This document shows, piece after piece, positions 33,668 to 45,172 of a DNA stretch of 64,000 bases. The stretch is from Ulva prolifera. Taxonomy: Eukaryota > Chlorophyta > Ulvophyceae > Ulvales > Ulvaceae. Made by a program: the position numbers and the translations under genes. The notes beneath the pieces are model-generated. The model ran no database searches. It was not told the DNA's origin and saw only the letters and a program-made list of their open reading frames with translations. Each line of letters begins with the position of its first letter. The stretch's first letter is position 1. Location of the stretch: assembly GCA_023078555.1 (NCBI GenBank), contig CM041200.1, positions 7,603,361 to 7,667,360 on the forward strand, given 5' to 3'.

Positions 33668-33806
33668 TGTTACAAGGACAAAGGCAGCAACGCGGGCAGT
33701 GCCGCGAAAGTAGCAAGCAGACGAAGCAAACACCAAGACACCCACGCACATCTCACCCATCACCGGCGCAGCAAGCGACACAGATCCGCAGACCGCCAAG
33801 CACAGT
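33668..33806 (-). mobile_element. LINE family A tail, 139 bp, with 11-bp TSD
   Basis: The element starts TGTTACAAGGACAAAGG and is flanked by CTGTCGAGATG at 33657-33667 and 33807-33817. It is nearly identical to the first 140 bp of the 11995 copy, but truncated. Confidence 0.85.
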
Positions 33807-34238
33807 CTGTCGAGATGTGCAACCCACTCCACTGCACGATGCATGTGAACTACTGTCGAGTGTTTTGATCGCATGTGGTACCACGTCCTGTGCTGACTCG
33901 CTTAGTTTGAATACCTAAATATGCTCTGCAGTTCGTACCCCTGGGCCATGCATACGGCCACTATGTCGCAGCGAGATCTAAAGACAGCAGCCAACTTGGA
34001 AGCTGGGACACATGCCACATACCAACAACGCTCACTTCCTCTGCCGTGCCTGCTGCAGTGTTTTGTGCGATGACCCTCGACGCTGGCGCCATTAATTGTG
34101 AAGAACAGTTGTGAAGAACTTCTTGAAGGTGGTTACAAGCGGCCATCAATCAATGATGACGGGACAGCACGGCCTCTACCCCGAAAAGGCACTTACATAC
34201 ATTCCCGTCAATGCTACACTGTGAAGTGACACCCACTC

Positions 34239-37200
34239 ATGCACCAGCCACGAAGCCTGTCGCAGGTGCCCATGCACGGCCCAGCTGCTGCTGTAGAGCC
34301 GCAGGGCACAGGCCTCCCGACAGCGGCCCTTCCTGCCGGGCTTCCAACACCCGCCCAACCACCCGCCCGCGCCCCTACGCCAATCCCAACTGAGGTCTTC
34401 GTGGTCCCTCCAGCAAACATCTCTGCCGTTCACACTGTCGCTGAGCTGCGGCATGCTGTGGACATCGGGGCGCTGGACATCGAGATCCGCGCCCACCTCG
34501 ACCTCGGGCCCCTCCTCAGAGACAGTAGAGCGGCGTTCTACGTGTCCTACTTGGAGGAGTGGGAGATAGAGCGCAGGCAGAAGCAAGTAGACGCGCTGGC
34601 GATGCTCCAGGTCCGGATGGGCAGGGGCACACGGTCGATACGGGTGAGCCCCTGCATGAGTACTGCGACCGCGTCAATTGCAGCTTGTGGTGAATCCCGC
34701 TAGCTATAGCATGCACATTTTACACATCGATTCGATAGCGTTCGATGCGTGCGTTGCATTGCGACAGTCATTGCTGTTACAGTCTGTCCATGGTCCACTA
34801 GTCGCATGATCCTGAACTCCTGAACAATTCATTGACAGCTCAATTGCATTGTTGATACAGCCGGCCAATATGCACAGCGTTGTCACATGCCATCATTGTA
34901 CCCTTGCCTGCGGTCGCTGTCGTCCTGTATACGTATTTATGCCACAATGTTGTACACCCGGAACGGGCCGTCCCGAGTAGTGACAGTTGCAATTGTGCGT
35001 CCGAGAAATCGACACAATGACGCGATGGTCGTGCGGTGCGTCACAAGGATGCAGGTGGCGAGGCGGACGTCACCGCGAATGAAGCAAGCAGATCAAGTAC
35101 TAATACACATCGATATCCATTGGATATCCAGACACCCACGGTAAACACACACAGAACTAACCACGCTCTCAGTCAACGACACAGATTCGCAGACCGCCAC
35201 ACACCCACACACATACACATGTTTGTTGCTTGTTGTGCCTTGGCGTTTGCTGTGGCTCTCCTGCTGCGTGCGCATTGCGTTTCTTGTGCTCTCCCTTTTG
35301 CTACCGGCCCCTCCGGCTTTCTCCTTTGTAACACAGCCACACAAACGACCACACCCACCCAGAAACACACACAAGCCTCCCACCCCACATCCAGAAGCAC
35401 ACCAAGAGCGGTGTGCGGCGATAGCGGTGAGAACACGAGGCAGATGGGTGCAAATTTCATAGCAGGCTCACATGTGTGGGCGTTTAAGAGGCAATCATAC
35501 TTCCGCTGCGCACCACCACAGCTGCATACAACACAATGCGTGTGTTGGCCGTGCTTGCTGTGTCTGGTAATGCTGAACGTGGCCGTTGTAGTGGCCCAAC
35601 GTAGATACAAAGCACTGACGATCGCGCTTTCGACCACATGTCAAATTCGACGACCGGCCACTTCTGCAGTGGGAGCAGCCCGGCAACAAGCACAGTGTGC
35701 TGTTTCATTTTTCAGAAATGCAAAGGATCACGCCACGTACTACTGGTAGTACTTACTGCTAGACTGCGGTGGTTTGCAGGGCAATTGCAGCGACCCTGAC
35801 GCGGCGAAGGCGCTACATTTGTCGCTGCCGCAGCCTGGGGATGCGCCTCTGCTGCCGCTGCGGCCATTCCAGTGCCTCCTTCTCGTGCCAGACACCCTTT
35901 TTGGTGTTGAGCATAGCCGCCTGTGGCTGGACAACCTCTACCTCAGGTCCCACTGGCAGCCTGGTGTCAGGGTGCTGCCATCCCTGCAACGGACTCCCTC
36001 GTATGTCACTGTGGGTAGACGCGGGCCGAAGTCTGTGACGCGGATTCGCGAATCGTGGTTGACCCCCAGACCATCGGAGCTGCATGCGACCATGATGACT
36101 TTTCAGGGGCATCCCGTACATAGCTTACATGCTGTGTATGCTACGGCAGGCGGAACAGAGGCAGTTGTGTACTTGCGAGGTATGTGCTGCCGCTTGAGTT
36201 CTGTTCGCTGTGCCGCCGTCTGTGAACGAGCAAGGAGCTCACGCCGGCTGTGCAACATCATGATGGTCTGAGGCTTCCCTAGGCTAGCAATTTCCCTGTG
36301 CAACGGCCGCACGTGCGCAATGTACTACTCTACTTGTACTGTCGCAGTCAGCTTCCTGCAGGCATTACTAGCTGGTCAGGGTGACTGTCTCTGTTGACAG
36401 CATGCACCTCTCAGCTCATCGCAACCTGCAACATGGCCACATTATGTGGTGATTTGAAGGTGATAATGTCTTCTGTACAGCTCAAACGTCCCACTGCATG
36501 TGCGTTGTGTGTGACCCAGATCCCACTTGGTTGAATCCATACACGACTCATCATCACGATCAGCAGCTAGCCTGAGTCCCATGGCAGCGCGCGCCTTGGG
36601 CTTCCAGGAGAAGATGGCTGCAAATTTTGTGTACAAGCATTCTGCGGTTCTGATTATGGTCTGGAGCATCTCTGGAGGAGCCTCCATATTGAGTCTGTAG
36701 CGCTGCACCTTGACGTACTCCACACGGCTCGCGGTGAACCATTCGAACAACGTCGTGTGTGCAGAGGTCGGCTATCATGCTCCATGCTCCAGAATTGCCT
36801 GCGTGGTAGGGCTAGTGGCTGTGACTCTCATGTGCATGTTTACAGACTGTATCTTCACAGACTGGGGCGGCCACGCGCCGCCGCTGCCAATCAACATGTG
36901 GTCCAGCGCCAGCATCACGGATTCTGTCTTCCGCAACATGCACCAGCGCGCGGAGCTCGTCGACGTCTCCTTCAACGGCCTCGTGCAATTCCGCAACGTC
37001 ACCCTCGCCGACACCCCCGTGCCTCCCCACGGTCGTATCGTCTCAACGTCTATGAACGACTATCACCCATCGCCCGCCAATGATGATGTCGGTGTATACT
37101 ACGCGGCAGATGATGAGAACTACGATGTGGATGTGGAGGTGGTGCCGCCTGGGCACGGCGGCCGGTTTCGAGTCGATCATGCCATAGCCAGCGCTGTTAT

Positions 37201-40200
37201 GAGTGACTGCCTGTTCCAGTTGTATAATGCAGATGACCACACACCACAGCCGGGGTGCCCCCCGGCATCGGCGGCGAAGCGGGCGGCCGTTGGAGCACGT
37301 TTGCGGAGTGAGACCGCCGGCGTCTTCGGAGTTGACTATTACTTCAACTACTATCCAGCAGACAACAGTTACAGTGATGTTGTGACTTCGGGCTTCAACG
37401 ACTACGACTACCATGATTATGAGCTGATGTCTGACTACATCATGTTTTATGCACCGGCACCGGCGCCGTTATGGGACTACTACTCGTACTTCTCCTTCGC
37501 CACCGCGGTTGCAATTGCTCCTGAGTACAACCACTTCACGCGCAAGGACATGGCCGTGCGCCTAGAAAACCTGCAGCAGGAAGACCCCTGGTTTGCAAGC
37601 GTCCGGAGGGTGCGCCGCCACTCCCAATATCCTTCAACTCCACTTCAACTCAGGTGCAATCTACACACACTTGCTTGTCAGGGCTGCTGCGATGCGATAC
37701 CTGCATGATTGTTTGCCCTGCCGGACGCATGCATGCTGTGAATGTGCACCTGTGCCGCGATGCCTCCTTAAGCTTGCATGACCCCATGGCCAGCACGTGC
37801 ATAAGGCCCTTCAGCAAACGCCGCACCCACGTGCTCGTTGAACGTGAGCCACAGCCACACAGCCAGCAATGCGGCACCGTCGCGCAGCAGCGCTATCCGA
37901 ACGTATGCATTGCCTGTGCCAAACAGTGACTGGGTGGGGGTAGCTCTGGTGGGCGTGGCTTGCTGTGTCACTGGGGGGTAGCCTCGGACGTGTGTGTTCG
38001 TTAGGCACTAAAACCCCTACCTCCCACAGAATCAAGTTCAAACAAGTGCTTGGGGTCATGATCCCCACCTATTTGGTTGGTTGCAGGGTTGTTCCTGAGT
38101 GTTCGAGTCTTCTTGCACTGCGATTGACCTGTGCTGTGTGCTACATGGATAATGTGGCGAGGCGGGCAGCACCACGAAAGCAGCAAGCAGTTTGAGACGT
38201 GTGCTGTGCGAATCGTCATATGAATTAGTTGTCGTTCAGCTCTGGATGCATGTCAGTTGCGACTGCTGTCATTGATAGCAGATGTGGGTCTGTGTGTGAT
38301 ATGTGCACCCCCTCCAGTTGAGCCCAATGCCCTTGGCGTCATGGCTTGACGGCCTCATGGCTTGACGGCCGACTTGAGTTTTGCTTTGTACTAGTCTTTT
38401 GTTCTGTTGCGGTCAATGATGCATGTGAGTCATGTCTGGCCAGGTGCACACTCGCAAAGGAATGGCTCCTAGAGAGCACATGGCAGATCTTTCAATGTAG
38501 CAAGCTTGTGCTTTGGAGCTCAAGAGCGGGATCACCCGTATCAAAAGGCACTGTTGTCATGCACCGGAGATGTGTGCAGATGCGTCCAGCAACATGGTGC
38601 GCCGGGTGTAGGCACTGCCAGTCCACCCACCTCCGCCGCCGGACTGGCCCCGTCTCAGCGAGCAAGCGGCGATGGTCAGCACGGAGGCCACAGCTCCCGG
38701 ATCCAACCAGCCAGACCTGAGCTCCAGCCTCGTCATTCTGACCATCGCTGCCATGCTGTGCGCTGCGGTGTGCGCAGCATTGATCATGTATGCAGGCGTG
38801 CGTCCCCGGAGAAGAAGTGAAGCTGCGGTAGCCACAGCAAAAGTAGCCAGAATGCCGCCGGTGGCTGAGGGCCACGCTGCACATGTGTTCCAACCACGAA
38901 GTCGACTTTCTGCTGACCCGGACCTCCTTCAGTCAAGCCGCCCGCAGGCGACATCTCGTATTCCACTGTCGGCAATGAACCCTGATTTTGAGTATGTGCT
39001 TCCACCTCAGGTCGCGCTGATCATGGGCGAGCCTGTATTCAATGAAATGGCGGTCGGCGAGGGTCCTTCGGGGGGCCCCGCCTTGAAGGCGCCTAGAGGG
39101 CACGGGGGCGCCAGCGGCCATGGCCGAAGCAAACATGACAGAGGAACTGCTGTTCGCAGCAGAATCTCAAAGGTTCTGAGCATGTTGCTACACCAGACCA
39201 AGCATGCCAGTCGCAATGACTCCATTGCGTTGGTGATTGGTCAACGCCGGGCGACGACGTCTTGCTTCGAAGAAACCTGTGCCGACATATCAACCTTTGC
39301 TGGCCTGCGCTTTCGGCCAACAGCCATATCTGCACCGGTGCATGGTTCATCTGCAGAGGGGCGGCCGGGGGAGGTACTTTCCTCAACAGATATGGAAGAG
39401 GCGGGGGGCACGGTCGTGCTCTCCCCTTTTGACAGAACGCAGGACAGCACAGATCACAGCACGCATCACAGCACCCAGCGCAGCAAGCAGGGATACCGTG
39501 ACCACCTGTGCAATGCGAACGCCCGACGCAGAACGCATATGATCATGTCCGAGGCTTTCAGCATTGGCGGGGAGGGGACAGGAGCAAGGAGCGCCGGTGA
39601 TGCGACCACGCCAGTGCATGCGGGCGCTCGTGAGGTTTGCCATGCAAAAATGGAGGCTAGCACCACCGCGGCACCAGTGCCCGTGAACACGGCGCAGCAG
39701 CTGCGGCGCCTGTGCCGGCAACTGGACAGCTTTGGAGAGGGCGATAGAATCCTTGGGCGCTTTGAGATGCTGGGGCGCCAGCACCGGCGCCATGGAGGTG
39801 TGTTTACAATGAGTGTTGTCGGCCAAGGCATGCCTGTGTGGTAACCTGCTGCTCAAAACCAGAGAATCTGTCGAGTCGGACTCGGACATTGCAATTTCAG
39901 ACATTGGTGTGTGCAAGAGATGCATGAAATGCTTATGCAGGGCAAGGGGTCGTGCAGTTTGCGGAGGATAAGGGTGGCTGCGAGTTTGCAATCAAGTTCT
40001 TCCTGGACCAGGCCTCCTTCCTCACCGAGGCCGCTCTCTACGTCGCAGCTTTCCCCTACCTCCGCAGCACCGCCTCCCCGCAGGTCGCAGCCCGTGTTTA
40101 TGTGGATTCCACCACAAACATGGGAAATCCCTCCGAGACTGTTTCGGTGGCGGAGGCTGTCGCACGCTTCCTGCCGCAGGTGGAGGCTGTGTGCGACGGC

Positions 40201-40690
40201 GCGGTGGGGGGCCTGGAGGACCCCCGGGGGCGGCCGCTGCCGCCGTGCATTGTGATGGAGCGAGGGGAGAGCCTGCATGACTGGAGTGACCGTGCGGAGC
40301 CGGACCTCTTCACTGCCCTCGCGGTGCGTGGCCTACACATGCATGTCGACAGCACACAGCTGCGAACCATTGTCCGCCCTCGCGGCGGCCCCGGGGCATA
40401 TGCAAATCGTGGCTTGATTTTGAGGTGCTCCACATGCTGTCAGGAATTTGTGTACATTGTATGGCATCGGTGGAGTTTCCGGCCCGCTCACAGTATTGGA
40501 TTGTTAAACTCGACTCTGCGTGTGAGGCAGCCCTGACACTGGAGGGTTTCGCTGTACTGTCCGGCATGCCTTCCCAATCGGAGGTGCTCCAAGCTTGGAG
40601 GTCTTAAGACCCAGTGATGCGCAGTACAGAGTGATCACACTGCTTCAGGTGCTGTCCAACATATCGCTCCGGCTCGCGGACATGCATGAT

Positions 40691-40726
<36 letters not shown>

Positions 40727-41785
40727 GTCATGTGGCTGCCGCGGCAGAACCGCTGGACGATCATCGACTTTGGCTGCATGGTTCGCATTGGCGAGAACGC
40801 GCCACTGAGCTTCACGCCCGCGTACGCTGCGCCGGAGGTCGCCGCGGCCCTGCACCAGCAGCAGCGCACCATAGCGTCGACTGCTGCACTAGACGCGTGG
40901 TCGCTGGGGGTGATGGCGTATGAACTTCTCACCGGCGCCCCAGCCTTTGACCTCATTGCCGGAGGAGCTACTCAGGTGAGCTGCATTTGCTGCATCATTT
41001 CAGAGACATAAATGTTGTTTGAAACGAGATTGCCACTTGCTCTCACAAAGTGTTGCCAGCATTGCCAACACATCGCTTGAATTTGCAGTGGTGACCACCT
41101 GGACTGCATACCGTGAGTCTGCTAGAGATATTAGAACTACTGTGAAAGTCCAGTGATCAGACCGCTCTTCCACTGGACTTTCACAGAAGCTGGGTCCTCC
41201 TCTGAGATTGAGGCAGGTCAATCCGCAACTTCTCTACCACTGGACTTTTACAACTACCAGCTGTGAGGTCTCGGACGGTCGGCATTGCCGGGCCTCGGAC
41301 CTGGTCCTGTGTATTCCGAAGACACAAACAAAATAAATTACCTCAGCCACAGCTCAGCCACTGTTGTGAGGGACGCTGCCACTGAAGTAGCACAAAATAT
41401 GCATCCCATCGTTATTCTTTGACTGCTCACGCTCCGCGATTGGCGTCTTGAGCTGCACCGAAAGGCTTCAAACGCCTAAACAAGTTCAGCCACTGGTCCA
41501 TGCAGAGCCGATCGCGAAGTACCCTGCTGCTGATCATTGCGTCTGCTGATCGCCGACCTTCAGTTCTTGATGTTGCAGAGTGTGCAGGTCATGGAGATGC
41601 TGTTGGCGATGCAGCCGCTGCCGTGGGAGGGGGAGCTCAGCACGCACGCATGGCAAAAGCTCGGGGCACTGCGGCAGCCGGTGCTGCAGCTGCTACACCG
41701 CGATTCTGCCCACCGCGGCTCGCCACGCTCCTTCCACGCCGCCTGCATGACCGTCTTCAACAGCCGGACCACCATCGAGTGCTGA
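34239..41785 (+). CDS. RK4: intact receptor-like Ser/Thr kinase with predicted beta-helix ectodomain
   Basis: Seven exons: A 34239-34643, B 35780-36179, C 36846-37609, D 38612-39797, E 39941-40323, F 40649-40975, G 41588-41785 (stop at 41783-41785). They sum to 3,663 nt (1,220 residues), every junction is GT-AG, and the phases agree. Residues 87-520 have the repetitive short-strand look of a right-handed beta-helix (IEIRAHLDL, WLDNLYLR, DCIFTDWGG, ITDSVF, VDVSFNGLVQFRNVTL). Next come an acidic Tyr-rich stretch, a HPPPPPDWP stalk, a membrane helix at about 561-585 and an RPRRR stop-transfer. The kinase spans about 905-1215: G-Q-G-V-V loop, Lys937, Glu948, hinge CIVMERG, HRD Asp1067, DFG 1086-1088, APE 1107-1109. 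All catalytic residues are present. I infer an outside-in signalling receptor; the ligand is unknown. The ATG at 34239 is the local choice and no signal peptide is visible, so an upstream exon may be missing. Confidence 0.8.
35041..35333. mobile_element. Two facing LINE family A tails in RK4 intron A-B
   Basis: A minus-strand tail begins at about 35041 (CACAAGGATGCAGGTGG, degenerate terminus). A + strand tail ends at 35333 with CTCCTTTGTAACA and matches the reverse complement of 3564-3700. Their 5' ends meet near 35215. This is probably one copy nested in another, as at 30245, but I could not confirm the duplication. Confidence 0.5.
36442..36750 (-). other. Antisense open frame in RK4 intron B-C
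   Basis: A 102-codon minus-strand frame lies in a stretch of intron not shared with RK3 or RK5. Its composition looks protein-like (APPEMLQTIIRTAECLYTKF), but I recognise no family. It may be a transposon fragment or chance. Confidence 0.2.
38139..38199 (-). mobile_element. LINE family A micro-insertion, 61 bp
   Basis: A degenerate copy of only the 3'-terminal 61 bp (TGCTACATGGATAATG...CGGGCAGCACCACG) is flanked by TGTGCTGTG at 38130-38138 and 38200-38208. It lies in the C-D intron of RK4. Confidence 0.6.
41140..41186. repeat. Perfect 16-bp stem hairpin in RK4 intron F-G
   Basis: CTGTGAAAGTCCAGTG (41140-41155) pairs exactly with CACTGGACTTTCACAG (41171-41186) around a 15-nt loop. A third, imperfect copy of the right arm occurs at about 41230-41250. 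Confidence 0.75.
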
Positions 41786-42504
41786 ATGCTGGTATTGGGG
41801 CACCGCCCGCCCGCAGCAGCACTTGATCCCCGGCACCTCTAGACGCATGGCCATGTGGAGTGCCAACGTTGTGTTGGTGGCAGTGTACACGTGTGATTGC
41901 TAGTTAGCTGAGGAATAGCTGATTCTTACGTCATGTAAGGATGATCCCGGTGTGATGCGTGCTTGCGGGGTGCCTGTGATACTGTCGTGGTATGCTACGA
42001 GAATGCTGTTCTATTGCTGTGCTACGTGTGTCGGAAGGACAAAAGGCGAGGGGGCACTGGCAGGTGGCGCCGCGGACACGCCTGGCTGCTCTGGACAGGT
42101 CGGAAGAGGAGGCAACAGGCCTGTACAGCACATGCATATGTGCACCTAAGCCACAGCCTTGTAAGGGAGGCCTGGTCAGAGGTACAGCTCCAGTGCTGAG
42201 CTATCCCAAGCGTCCACCGCATGATGATTGGTGTTGTGCAGGGTGGTGTACCCACAAATCGAATGTGCGATTCACTTGATCATGCGCCTGAATTGCAACC
42301 CAAGGATCATGAGCAGATGTAAAATGTGTTGGTGAGTGCCATGTAGAATTCGCTAGCTTAAGCTTAAGCGTCATATTCACTGACACCACTGGCAGGACAT
42401 GCTGGGCTCGTTCAACAGGAACCCATACCCCGTGGTGCACCGGAGCGAGCCTTCAACAGACAATTAAAAAGTAGAGGCTGGCTACAGCTGCAGGATGTCG
42501 CCTG

Positions 42505-42585
42505 TGTTACAAGGACAAAGCAAGCGAGGCAGGTAGCACCGCAAGCAAGAAGCAGGGGAAACGCACACCACGCAGCAAGCCACAC
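42505..42585 (-). mobile_element. LINE family A micro-insertion, 81 bp, with 11-bp TSD
   Basis: TGTTACAAGGACAAAG starts the element; GATGTCGCCTG flanks it at 42494-42504 and 42586-42596. This copy fixes the terminal base of the family, because the bases beyond the duplication differ on the two sides. Confidence 0.85.
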
Positions 42586-42596
42586 GATGTCGCCTG

Positions 42597-44127
42597 CGTG
42601 TCACAACAGTCCACACCAATCTGTTTCGCAACAGCATGTCCATCCGACCTGGCACAATTGGGCACGTAAGAGATGTGCATAAGCCAGTGTCAGGAATGCG
42701 ACATGACAACAGATGATCAGCTCTGCGTGCGTGGAAGTCAGCCGTCGGTTGGTCGAGCACCTGTGAAATGTACATCTCGCAATGGAGTCGACTGCGAATT
42801 ATTGCTGTGGACGTCACGAGCTCGAGATGCCTGCACTCCGAACAAGGCCTCAGTCATCAAGACATCAGTATTGCAAGCTCACATGTGGCACTGACAAGTG
42901 ACGTCGATCATGTCCATCATGATCGACGTCACCACCATAGGGACGTCTACATCTGCACACGCAGACGTCCAGTCTCTGTTGTCAGAATTTTCGATTCCAT
43001 GGATGTATATTCATTCTTTTTTGCTGCCAGCCTTGGGCAGACGACGGTATACGATACTGAAGCACATGCCGAGTGTCGACTCGACGGGGGCCCGGTGGCG
43101 TTGATCAGCAGCTCTCGCGCCTCATATCCACAACACATATCCAGAGCATTTTCAGCCATCAACTTTTGTTTGCTTTCTCTTTCAATTCGAAATCGTGCGC
43201 TCCGCCACTTGCAATCGCCACTGTGTGCGTGCATGTTCGACCTTCGGCCCAAGCCAGGGTGCGCATGCTTCAGCTGCGTCGCAATCCAGACCCCCATATG
43301 CAAGCACCGAATTTTGATTTCAATCATCTGGAGAATCTGATTCTCCTCATCATCGGAGATGCGCAAGAAAAGCCGTCCTCGACATCCTGCAGCTCATGAT
43401 CACATTCAGCACCATGCGAATTTCCCTGCAATCTCGCTTGCCAGATGATGTCTCTTGCAATTGCGTGCAAATCAGTGGTGTATCGGCAGTCCATCAGGTC
43501 ACTCACGTACACGGCTTTGAAGGGAGCATCATGTGTGCATTCACAATTCAAAGCCAGCAGGGCTTCACATGCTCCGTCTGTCAAGATGCAATGAAGTCAT
43601 TGCATGCAGCGGAACAACTTGTTGATTGATCTGAGTATTTGAAATACTCAGATCAATACCGCAGACATGTGCATGCCATAGCCATGTCACATTCTGGCGA
43701 TATGCCTAGGACCACAAGCCGCATGTCTTGCAACAGATTCCATGTCTCATTGGACAATATGGCCAGATGTGCAAGACATGGCAGGATGTACATGTGCTGA
43801 ATACGACTTGAACTGCATCCTGAATTCAGATCACCGTTGGAACCTTGTGTGGCACGCAAAGTGCTGCTACTAGTAGCCAGCTTAGTCCCGACATCCACGC
43901 ACGTTGATCTGCAATCTGCACCCTATTGCGGTCGTCGCTGGTGTTGCAATCAGAGACCACAGCGAGTGTTGTATGCCTGCGGAGTATCTAGAGGTCTGGC
44001 CAGCCTGGAGCTGGTGACATGAGAGCATGCACGTCAGGCATGCTCTCATGATGGTGGCCATGACACCGCAGCACTGCAAACACTTTCAAGCTCTAGAATT
44101 TTTTCACGCCAATGCCGTAAGGTGTTG
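42597..44127. other. Intergenic region upstream of RK5, rich in perfect hairpins
   Basis: No gene is recognised. Three perfect inverted repeats lie here: 42898-42932 (15-bp stem, 5-nt loop), 43625-43657 (16-bp stem, 1-nt loop) and 44018-44050 (13-bp stem, 7-nt loop). Their sequences are unrelated to each other. Confidence 0.5.
43625..43657. repeat. Perfect 16-bp stem hairpin with 1-nt loop
   Basis: ATTGATCTGAGTATTT at 43625-43640 pairs exactly with 43642-43657; the single unpaired base is G43641. It is effectively a 33-bp palindrome. Confidence 0.8.
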
Positions 44128-45172
44128 ATGCTACATTCTGGAGTCATGTCCAAGCGCCCGTCACGCAGCCTATCGCAGGCCTCCGGCAGGGGCCCCGATG
44201 CAGAGTTGGATCAGCAGGGCGCTGGCCGGCCACCGCTGCCGGCAGCAGGGACCCGCGGTCCGGAGCATGTGTATAGGGGTCCGGAGCATATATATAGGGT
44301 TCCACCGCCCCCTCGGGCCCCCGCAGCCCCCCCACCTCGAATGTTTCAACTCCATCCAGCCAACATCACGGCTGTCTCCACTGCGACCGAGCTGATGCGA
44401 GCCATCAGTGACGGAGTTCTGGACATCGAAATCCGCGCCCACCTCGACCTCACGCCCCTCCTCCATGATGCCAGAGCTTCCTTTTATGTGTCCTACTTGG
44501 AACGCGCAGACAAAAAGCGAAGGCGAAATCAAGTTGATGCGCTGGCGATGTTCCATGTGGACAGCACCACTCGGTCGATACGGGTGTGCCCCTCTATCCA
44601 TGCCTGCTATAGCTATATATAGATTACATAGGCTATAGCTACATCCTCTGCAGTCCCACACTAAACAGATGTACCTTGCAAGCACTGCGTACAATTCGGA
44701 TGCGTGGCTCGCTGATTGCAATTGCGAGCGACATCATAACTGCATGCATCCACTAACCGATACTAGAGTATTGCCTGGCGCTGCATAACTTGAAGCCCAG
44801 GTAAGCTCCAACCAAGCAGGACCGCGTAGTGCACGGCACTGTGAACTGCCATCATAGAACCCTTGTTCTTGATTATCGTCATGATTTTTCGACGCTGATC
44901 CTGGCAGCGGACGCAGCCCTGCTGCCTGTAAGGCATCGGGCCGATGGGATGATGGCCGTGCGGTGTATGCGACATCAGTAGTTCCACACCATTCATGAAT
45001 GATCAGCACCGCATGGCATGCGCATATCCTAGGCCTGTTGATAGCATTGGCAGTGCTTGCTCTAGACACTCAGTCACTTCGGCAGGCACCAGGCTCCACG
45101 CAGCAGAAGCGCGTGTGTGCACGTGTGTTGACATCGTTTTGGACACAATTCATGTGAGCGCAGCTTCCCCAA

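Noticed and set aside
40595-40648. Extra kinase codons (RVITLLQ) upstream of exon F
   Set aside because: The frame is open and similar in RK3 and RK5, but splicing exon E directly to GTGCTGTCC gives normal kinase spacing between hinge and HRD, and a CAG acceptor is present.
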